Below are positions 13,793-19,243 of a stretch of DNA of 19,243 bases, piece after piece. Numbering within the stretch: the first letter of the stretch is position 1; each line of letters starts with the position of its first letter. The position numbers and the translations under genes were made by a program. The notes below the pieces were generated by a model, which worked only from the letters and a program-made list of their open reading frames with translations, was not told where the DNA came from and searched no databases. Source of the stretch: JBFMDH01 sp044868105 (GTDB lineage Bacteria; Acidobacteriota; Blastocatellia; UBA7656); assembly GCA_044868105.1 (NCBI GenBank), contig JBIOWC010000257.1, forward strand, positions 1 through 19,243. The letters run 5' to 3'.

Positions 13793-14875
13793 TTAAGACC
13801 TCTTGGTGATTAATGCCCGCAGCAACAAACTTTTGAGTCTCACTTCATCTTCACTTTGTAGTTCAAGCTGGGCTGCATAGATTGGCATTGCTTCACTGAA
13901 GTTTAAATGTTCCAGTCGTACAGCATCTTTTTCCGTCGTAATGATGGCATCGGCTCCGGCCTGGCGAGCGGCTTCGACGACTTTGTCTAAATCCTCTTGG
14001 GTGAAAGCGTGATGGTCGGCAAAGAAATTTTCTGAAACGATGTTCAAGCCGATTTGCAGTAAATCTCCCGAAAAGGCCTGGGGATTGCCTATGCCACACA
14101 TCACCGCGACATTCCAACCGACAAATTGCTTCGCCTCATAAAGCTCATTCGTTGAAAGATGCTGAAAATTTGCAATAAACGAGTAGAAATAGAGCACGGG
14201 AATCTGGTCGCCGCAAACGTGTTTAATGATTCTTAAAGTCTGTGCCTGATCGAAAGGGCGGTCGGCGCGGGTAATAATCACGACATCGGCGCGGTTAAGC
14301 GCATATAAGGGTTCGCGCAGCCGTCCGAAGGGAAGCATTTCAAATGCACCAAAAGGGTCTGTGGCATCAAGCAACAAAATATTTAAATCGCGGCTAACCG
14401 CTAAATGCTGATAAGCATCATCGAGAACCATAATGTCTGTGTCGAACCTGTGTTTTGCCCATACCCCTGCTTCATAACGGTTCTTATCAATAACCACCGG
14501 AACCTCAGGGAGCTGGCGCGCGAGCATAAGGGGTTCGTCACCAAATTCACGGTAGCTTTCGCGGCCGTTAGATTGAGAATCGTTGCCTGGGTCGTTGAGC
14601 ACACGCCGACCCTTTGATTGGCGACCATAGCCGCGTGTCAGGATAGCGACCGCGCGGTCTTCTCTAGTTAAGTATCGGGCAATGTAATTAACCATAGGGG
14701 TTTTGCCGGTTCCGCCAAGCGTGATATTGCCGACGCTGATGACAAAGGCATCAAGTTTTTTGGCCGTTAAATAATTAGTTTCATAAGCGGCAATGCGCAA
14801 TCGCACAGCCAATTCATAGAGCTTTGCCGGAAGCCATAACAGGGCGCGTTTGAAGTTATTGTCTATCCCCACCAT
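13793..14875 (-). CDS. lpxK: Tetraacyldisaccharide 4'-kinase
   Basis: Phosphorylates the 4' position of the tetraacyldisaccharide 1-phosphate to form lipid IVA (EC 2.7.1.130), on the inner face of the inner membrane. The 360-residue product has an N-terminal amphipathic/hydrophobic region, then a P-loop GGTGKT (residues 54-59) with the family flanks ISVGNITLGGTGKTP. It continues with ILTRGYGR and FGDEPLMLAR, then DDAYQHLAVSRDLNILLLDA. The usual family motif is DDGxQH, so the Gly is replaced by Ala here; the acidic pair and the His are kept. Near the C-terminus it has ADAIITTEKDAVRL. It lies 7 bases downstream of waaA on the same strand, so the two form an operon for Kdo-lipid A. Confidence 0.96.
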   Translation of the reverse strand: MVGIDNNFKRALLWLPAKLYELAVRLRIAAYETNYLTAKKLDAFVISVGNITLGGTGKTPMVNYIARYLTREDRAVAILTRGYGRQSKGRRVLNDPGNDSQSNGRESYREFGDEPLMLARQLPEVPVVIDKNRYEAGVWAKHRFDTDIMVLDDAYQHLAVSRDLNILLLDATDPFGAFEMLPFGRLREPLYALNRADVVIITRADRPFDQAQTLRIIKHVCGDQIPVLYFYSFIANFQHLSTNELYEAKQFVGWNVAVMCGIGNPQAFSGDLLQIGLNIVSENFFADHHAFTQEDLDKVVEAARQAGADAIITTEKDAVRLEHLNFSEAMPIYAAQLELQSEDEVRLKSLLLRALITKRS

Positions 14876-14882
14876 AAAGCCT

Positions 14883-16199
14883 TTACGCGCGCAGAATTTT
14901 TTGAATTACTGCGAAAGCGCATTCTGTCGCGCCGCGGTTTTTTAACAACATATCGAAAGCCCGTTTGCCCATGGCCTGCGCTTCCTGATGGTTTTTTAAC
15001 AGGCGAGCGGCTTCTTTTGTCAATTCATTTAAACTCGCTGTGCTTGAAGTTTTCAGTTGCAAGACGGCCTCTGCCTGAGAAAAATCGGCAATGATTTGGC
15101 GAAAATTTTCCGTGTGTGGCCCAACGATAACCGGCTTGGCATAGAATGCCGGTTCAATAATGTTATGTCCACCTTTAGCAACCAAACTTCCCCCGACAAA
15201 AACCAGATTGGCAAATTGGTAAACCGCGATTAATTCACCGATTGTATCAAGCAGAATGACCTCTGCTGCCTGGGATACTTCGCATGCTGACGGTGTCTCG
15301 GAACGCCGCGCCCATTTGAACCCTGAAGAGGCAATCAAGTGCGCCACTTCATTGAAACGCTCCGGGTGACGCGGCGCGATTAACAGGCGGGTTTCTTCGA
15401 GAGCCTTTACCTTGCGAATTTCACTCAACGAATCAAGCAACACGACCTCTTCTCCGGGGGCTGTGCTGCCGGCAACGAACACCGGCTTTGTTGAAGAGAG
15501 ATGAAACAAGCCATCCAAATATTCGCTCTTTAATGCTGAAGCTTGATTGGTCAAATCCACATCATATTTTAAATTCCCACAGACGCAGACTTCCGCAGGC
15601 GATGCGCCAAGCAAGATGGCGCGTTCAGCATCGGCTTCCGATTGCATAATAAGCAAGGACACTTCATTGAGTACCTGTGAAATAAAGCGTCGAATCAAGG
15701 AATAGCGGGCGAACGAACGGGGTGAAATGCGTCCGTTGACAATGATTGTTTTAATGCCGCGCAGTTTGCATTCCCGCAAAAAGCGGGGCCAGATTTCGGT
15801 TTCAAGAATAATTACCGTTGACGGTTGAACCTGATTGAGTGCGCGGCGCACAGAGAATTTCCAATCAAATGGAAAATAGAAAGCGCCATCAATCTTTTGC
15901 GGGCATTCTTTACGTGCGAGTTGCTGCCCGGTCATGGTCGTGGTCGAAACCACTAACCGATAGTCGGGCATCTCTTTTTTAATTTTTTCAAACAGCGGAC
16001 GGGCAGCATTGAATTCACCGACCGAGACGGTATGAATCCAAATGACCGGGCGTTGATGATGCTGAATTGCTTCCGGCAGGTAACCCATTCGCTCTTTCAG
16101 ATTATTGAAATATTTTCCGTGGCGGATTGCTTGATAAATGAAATAGGGGATAAACAGAGCGAAAAGACCGGAAAGAGCGAGGCTGTAAAGAAAGTACAT
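14883..16199 (-). CDS. waaA: 3-deoxy-D-manno-octulosonic acid (Kdo) transferase
   Basis: Transfers Kdo from CMP-Kdo to lipid IVA. The 438-residue product starts with a membrane anchor (residues 3-24) and the family motif WIHTVSVGEFNAARP, in which Glu62 is the expected catalytic base. Further family features are VSTTTMTG, the stretch AFYFPFDWKFSVRRALNQVQ, IILETEIWPRFLRECKLRG, IVNGRISPRSFARYSL, AGSTAPGEEV and APRHPERF. The C-terminal donor domain includes VGGSLVAKGGHNIIEPAFY. From this sequence I cannot say whether it adds one or two Kdo units. No Shine-Dalgarno is clear before the ATG at 16199. It is first in the pair with lpxK and lies downstream of efp, separated by a hairpin. Confidence 0.97.
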   Translation of the reverse strand: MYFLYSLALSGLFALFIPYFIYQAIRHGKYFNNLKERMGYLPEAIQHHQRPVIWIHTVSVGEFNAARPLFEKIKKEMPDYRLVVSTTTMTGQQLARKECPQKIDGAFYFPFDWKFSVRRALNQVQPSTVIILETEIWPRFLRECKLRGIKTIIVNGRISPRSFARYSLIRRFISQVLNEVSLLIMQSEADAERAILLGASPAEVCVCGNLKYDVDLTNQASALKSEYLDGLFHLSSTKPVFVAGSTAPGEEVVLLDSLSEIRKVKALEETRLLIAPRHPERFNEVAHLIASSGFKWARRSETPSACEVSQAAEVILLDTIGELIAVYQFANLVFVGGSLVAKGGHNIIEPAFYAKPVIVGPHTENFRQIIADFSQAEAVLQLKTSSTASLNELTKEAARLLKNHQEAQAMGKRAFDMLLKNRGATECAFAVIQKILRA

Positions 16200-16224
16200 T
16201 GGTGAAAAGCGCGGCTAACGAAAG

Positions 16225-16261
16225 AGACACGAAACTGGCTCTCGGAGCCGGCTTCGTGTCT
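16225..16261 (-). terminator. Long hairpin after efp, probable terminator or attenuator
   Basis: Arms 16225-16241 and 16245-16261 pair over 17 positions with one mismatch and one wobble around a 3-base loop. It begins 18 bases beyond the efp stop codon. On the - strand it is followed by ctttcgtt, a poor T-tract, so read-through into waaA is possible. Confidence 0.6.
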
Positions 16262-16279
16262 GCTGATTAACTCAGAAAT

Positions 16280-16837
16280 TTACTTTGCGCGTTCAAGATA
16301 GACCCCCTTGGTTGGGTCAACCCGAATGCGGTCACCTTCTTTGATAAAGGGCGGGACTTGAATGGTGACGCCGGTTTCAAGTTTCGCCGGTTTTGGGCTG
16401 TTGGACGCCGTCGCGCCTTTAAGTTCCGGCGCGGTTTCGACAACCGTGAGTTCAACGGCTGGCGGCAGTTCAACGCCCATCGGGGCGTTTTCAAAAAATT
16501 CAATTTTGATTCTCGCGCCCGCGACCAGATAGTCCATCGCATCGCCCAGCGTTTCATTATCGAGCGCAATCTGGTCATAGGTTTCCGTATTCATAAAATG
16601 ATGCATATCTCCATCAGAATACATATATTCCATCTCGTGCTCTTCGAGCATGGCGCGCTCGATGTTTTCAGTTGAACTGAATCGCACTTCCGTAGACGAG
16701 CCGGTTTTAATATTACGAAGTTTAGCCTGCACAAAAGCGCGCAAGTTTCCGGGCGTTCGATGTTGAAAATCCATCACTCGGTGCGGCACGTTGTTGTACA
16801 TGATTATCATTCCGCGTCGAATATCGTTTGCTTGCAT
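16280..16837 (-). CDS. efp: Translation elongation factor P
   Basis: Relieves ribosome stalling at consecutive prolines, binding between the P and E sites. The 185-residue product has the usual three beta-barrel domains. Domain I is at 1-65. Domain II includes EYMYSDGDMHHFMNTETYDQ, and domain III includes LKGATASNSPKPAKLETG and IKEGDRIRVDPTKGVYLERA. The domain I loop that reaches the peptidyl-transferase centre reads HRTPGNLRAF; Asn31 aligns with E. coli Lys34, and no Lys is present at the tip. The known EpmA lysylation and YmfI lysine modification therefore cannot apply at that place. The ATG at 16837 has AAGGGA 12 bases upstream, a slightly long spacing. It is divergent from fabH and followed by a hairpin. 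Confidence 0.97.
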   Translation of the reverse strand: MQANDIRRGMIIMYNNVPHRVMDFQHRTPGNLRAFVQAKLRNIKTGSSTEVRFSSTENIERAMLEEHEMEYMYSDGDMHHFMNTETYDQIALDNETLGDAMDYLVAGARIKIEFFENAPMGVELPPAVELTVVETAPELKGATASNSPKPAKLETGVTIQVPPFIKEGDRIRVDPTKGVYLERAK

Positions 16838-16870
16838 AGGTAAATTGATTCCCTTCTTAAAGTGTTATTC

Positions 16871-16900
16871 GTTATAGTAAGGTTTTGGTTGTAAATCCAA
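16871..16900 (-). promoter_or_regulatory. Probable sigma-70 promoter of efp
   Basis: On the - strand TTGGAT (16895-16900) and TATAAC (16871-16876) are separated by 18 bases, about 34 bases before the efp ATG. Both hexamers are fair matches. Confidence 0.45.
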
Positions 16901-16970
16901 CTTTGTAAAATACAGTATTGCAAATGAATGTTGCAAGGATGTTGACTGCGCTAGGCAAAACCGCAATTGC

Positions 16971-17000
16971 TTGCGTCAAAAAACAAGCCAGTGCTAGTAT
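16971..17000 (+). promoter_or_regulatory. Probable sigma-70 promoter of fabH
   Basis: TTGCGT (16971-16976), 18 bases, then TAGTAT (16995-17000). The leader would be about 70 bases, AT-rich, ending with GAGGAG 11 bases before the ATG. The rest of the 240-base efp/fabH gap holds two TTGCAA copies about 14 bases apart and no other clear element. Confidence 0.4.
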
Positions 17001-17077
17001 CGGGCTTCATTTAGAGCAGTGAGAAATTTATCCATCTAGAGAGCAGAACAATTTTTTATTGAGGAGTTTTATTCATA

Positions 17078-18076
17078 ATGAATGCTACACGCAGAGCAAA
17101 AATAACCGCGCTTGGACGCTACGTTCCGCCAAAAGTTGTGACCAATCATGATTTGGCGAAACGGGTTGATACGCATCACGACTGGATCGTTGAACGCACA
17201 GGTATTCACCAACGCCACATGGTTGAAAAGGGCACCGCCACCTCTGACCTGGCAACCATGGCGGTTGATGATTTATTGAAACAGCGTGGTATTGAAGCAG
17301 ATGAGATTGATTTGATTATTGTCGCTACGGTAACGCCGGACATGTTTTTTCCAGCGACTGCTTGTTTAGTGCAAAACAAAATAAGAGCGAACCGCGCCTG
17401 GGGGTTTGATATTTCGGCGGCGTGTTCCGGGTTTTTGTTTGCGCTAACCACAGGCGCACAATTTATCGAATCAGGCGCGCATAATAAGGTTGTGGTAATT
17501 GGTGCAGATGTGATGTCCAGCATTATTAATTTTGAAGACCGCTCGACCTGCGTTTTATTCGGAGATGGGGCGGGGGCGGTGTTGCTCGAACCGAGCGAAG
17601 ATGAAAGTTTAGGCATTTTAGATTTCGCTCATGAGGTGGACGGCTCAGGTGGACAGTATCTGTATATGCCCGGAGGTGGAAGTCTCAATCCTTCTACATC
17701 CGAGACCGTCGAAAAAAAAATGCACTATGTTCATCAAGAAGGACAGCCGGTGTTTAAGTATGCCGTTCGCAAAATGGGCGAAGCGAGTCGCGCAACCCTT
17801 GAACGCAACGGTCTTGAAGGCAAGGATATTGATCTATTTATCGCCCATCAGGCAAATCTGCGCATCATCAATGCAACGGCTGACAAACTCGGCCTTGATG
17901 AAAACAAGGTAATCAAGAATATTCATAAGTTTGGCAATACCACGGCCGCGACGATTCCGTTAGCCATCGGTGATGCAATTGATAGCGGAAAACTGAAGAA
18001 GGGAAGCATTGTGCTATTTGCGGCAGTAGGAGCGGGTTTTACAGTCGGTTCGATGCTGATGCGCTGGGCTTATTAA
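17078..18076 (+). CDS. fabH: Beta-ketoacyl-[acyl-carrier-protein] synthase III
   Basis: Starts fatty acid synthesis by condensing an acyl-CoA primer with malonyl-ACP (EC 2.3.1.180). The 332-residue product has all active-site residues: Cys116 in DISAACSGF, His257 in IAHQANLRI and Asn287 in KFGNTTAATIP. The N-terminal signature WIVERTGIHQRH and the C-terminal GAGFTVGSMLMRW are also typical. ATG 17078 is preceded by GAGGAG. The gene stands alone, without plsX, rpmF or other fab genes, and ends in a strong terminator. Whether it prefers acetyl-CoA or branched primers cannot be read from the sequence alone. Confidence 0.97.
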   Translation: MNATRRAKITALGRYVPPKVVTNHDLAKRVDTHHDWIVERTGIHQRHMVEKGTATSDLATMAVDDLLKQRGIEADEIDLIIVATVTPDMFFPATACLVQNKIRANRAWGFDISAACSGFLFALTTGAQFIESGAHNKVVVIGADVMSSIINFEDRSTCVLFGDGAGAVLLEPSEDESLGILDFAHEVDGSGGQYLYMPGGGSLNPSTSETVEKKMHYVHQEGQPVFKYAVRKMGEASRATLERNGLEGKDIDLFIAHQANLRIINATADKLGLDENKVIKNIHKFGNTTAATIPLAIGDAIDSGKLKKGSIVLFAAVGAGFTVGSMLMRWAY

Positions 18077-18100
18077 AAATTTGTGTCGGTTAAGCAATAA

Positions 18101-18143
18101 GCGTGACCTTGAACAACGGTTTCAGGTCACGTCTTTTGTTTTA
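18101..18143 (+). terminator. Rho-independent terminator of fabH
   Basis: CGTGACCT (18102-18109) pairs perfectly with AGGTCACG (18124-18131), with a few more pairs inside, and is followed by tcttttgtttt. It lies 25 bases after the fabH stop. deoC converges on it, but on that strand the T-tract is weak. Confidence 0.85.
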
Positions 18144-18163
18144 TAAACGAGCGCGTCGTTACC

Positions 18164-19057
18164 TTAATAGCTTGAAGTGAGTTGAGCGCCGTTGGCTTTG
18201 AGGCCGGATGCTTCTTGAAAAATTTTGACTCCGACGCTGGCGCCTATACGCGTCGCACCTGCGCGAATCATCTCCTGTGCCTGTTGATAATCTTTCACCC
18301 CGCCCGAGGCTTTCACGCCCATCGCACTGCCGACGGTTTTCCGCATCAATTCAATATCTGCAACGGTTGCGCCGCCTTTGCTGAAACCGGTTGATGTTTT
18401 TACAAAATCAGCGCCCGCTTGTTTAGATAAGCTACAGGCTCTGATCTTCTCTTCATCAGTTAACAGCGCGGTCTCAATAATCACTTTGCAAAGACCGCCA
18501 GCTTCGTGCGCGACATCAACCACGCCTTTGATGTCGCGTAGCACCAATTCATCATCACCGGATTTCAAGGCGCCAATATTAATCACCATGTCCAATTCGC
18601 TTGCGCCATCAAATATGGCGCGCCGCGCTTCATAGGCTTTCGTATCGGGTACATTTGCTCCCAGGGGAAAGCCAATCACCGTACAAACTTTCACGCCACT
18701 GCCGCGCAAGGCACAGGCTGCCTCGCGCACCCAAATAGGATTGATGCAAACTGATGCAAATCCGTAACGCGCGCCTTCTTCACAAATTTTTAAAATATCA
18801 TCGCGCGAGGCTTCCGGCTTGAGTAAGGTGTGATCAATATACAGCGCAACTTTGCGAGCCGCTTCGCTCTCTACGCCCGTGAGTCCAAAACGAATGCCGC
18901 CGCCAGCCAGTATAGCGTGCATACGCTCGGGACATTTCACAAAGCATTCGTCGTGACAAAATGAACACTCATTGCTCGTCACCCCGGAACCTAAACGAGT
19001 GAGAATCACATCAGTGATTTGCGATACTAAATCTTCAATATTTATTTCATCTATCAT
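18164..19057 (-). CDS. deoC: Deoxyribose-phosphate aldolase with N-terminal helix and Cys cluster
   Basis: Class I aldolase that cleaves 2-deoxyribose 5-phosphate to glyceraldehyde 3-phosphate and acetaldehyde (EC 4.1.2.4). The catalytic barrel starts near residue 70 (YIDHTLLKPEAS) and has Asp156 in ELDMVINIGALKSG, Lys220 in DFVKTSTGF (Schiff base) and Lys249 in GVKASGGV. At 297 residues it is about 70 longer than the usual ~220. The extra N-terminus begins with a short amphipathic helix (INIEDLVSQITDVILTRLGS, residues 5-24). A Cys cluster follows, CSFCHDECFVKC (Cys31, 34, 38, 42), and then a Gly-rich linker. Such a helix plus linker resembles the encapsulation peptides of bacterial microcompartment enzymes; this is inference. 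The start ATG 19057 has no clear Shine-Dalgarno. No other nucleoside or microcompartment gene is in the window. Confidence 0.95.
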   Translation of the reverse strand: MIDEINIEDLVSQITDVILTRLGSGVTSNECSFCHDECFVKCPERMHAILAGGGIRFGLTGVESEAARKVALYIDHTLLKPEASRDDILKICEEGARYGFASVCINPIWVREAACALRGSGVKVCTVIGFPLGANVPDTKAYEARRAIFDGASELDMVINIGALKSGDDELVLRDIKGVVDVAHEAGGLCKVIIETALLTDEEKIRACSLSKQAGADFVKTSTGFSKGGATVADIELMRKTVGSAMGVKASGGVKDYQQAQEMIRAGATRIGASVGVKIFQEASGLKANGAQLTSSY

Positions 19058-19243
19058 GTCAGGACTATAGGAAAATTTTTATAAATAATTTATGTTGATC
19101 ACTCTTCTTTCAACGGAGACAGATATTAGCTTTCATAGATTCACTAAGTCAATTGAGTGCTTGCAACTCCAAAAGAGTTGCTGAATCGCTTCGTTTTGTT
19201 TTCTTCTGTGAAAAAGGCTCCTGTAGCCTGTTTCAAGGCGCGT
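19058..19243. other. Non-coding region upstream of deoC
   Basis: No convincing gene lies here. The first 40 bases are AT-rich and, on the - strand, hold several -10-like stretches upstream of deoC. GTTGA (19094-19098) and TCAAC (19110-19114) form a spaced inverted repeat that could be an operator. GCAACTC (19163-19169) and GAGTTGC (19175-19181) form a perfect 7-base hairpin followed on the + strand by a T-rich run, which could end a transcript or be chance. A second 5-base stem (AGGCT/AGCCT) lies near 19211. Confidence 0.4.

Noticed and set aside
1..19243. CRISPR array, tRNA or rRNA gene, insertion sequence or prophage
   Set aside because: I looked for regular spaced repeats, cloverleaf-like sequence, transposase or integrase motifs and terminal inverted repeats and found none; nearly all the window is filled by ordinary genes.

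Overview
The window is a Gram-negative chromosomal segment with housekeeping genes and a few lineage-specific ones. A Kdo transferase (waaA) and a tetraacyldisaccharide 4'-kinase (lpxK) show that the cell makes Kdo-lipid A. The mix of myo-inositol-phosphate synthase, DUF1990, a MoxR/DUF58/transglutaminase operon, a DeoC with an N-terminal extension and an EF-P with an HRTPGN loop would fit Acidobacteriota (for example Blastocatellia). That placement is from family recall, not from a search. I see no tRNA, rRNA, CRISPR array, insertion sequence or prophage gene.

Layout. 1-1178 (+): 3' part of a GT-B type glycosyltransferase whose reading frame runs off the left edge; a hairpin terminator follows at 1185-1219. 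1255-5006 (-): in transcription order fur, glycerophosphodiester phosphodiesterase, AraC-type regulator, inositol-3-phosphate synthase. The last three could form a phospholipid head-group/inositol unit. 5132-5710 (+): a DUF1990 gene divergent from fur. 5893-10782 (+): MoxR ATPase, DUF58 protein and transglutaminase-like membrane protein, translationally coupled in one operon. 10891-12168 (+): a cyclase-family metal hydrolase and a KDPG-aldolase homologue that lacks the Schiff-base lysine, behind their own promoter. 12383-13767 (+): a secreted glycine-zipper protein behind a very good sigma-54 promoter, then a second secreted protein. 13793-16837 (-): efp, a hairpin, then waaA-lpxK. 17078-18076 (+): fabH, divergent from efp, ending in a strong terminator. 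18164-19057 (-): deoC with a 70-residue N-terminal extension. 19058-19243: no gene; an AT-rich promoter region and a small hairpin.

The genes make several small functional sets: envelope lipids (fabH, waaA, lpxK, the inositol/GDPD group, probably the first glycosyltransferase), a MoxR-dependent membrane system, and a possible small catabolic pair (cyclase plus aldolase homologue). The points most worth checking are the amphipathic helix plus Cys cluster on DeoC, which resembles a microcompartment targeting peptide; the aldolase homologue without its catalytic lysine; and the sigma-54 promoter with two helically phased upstream repeats in front of the glycine-zipper gene.
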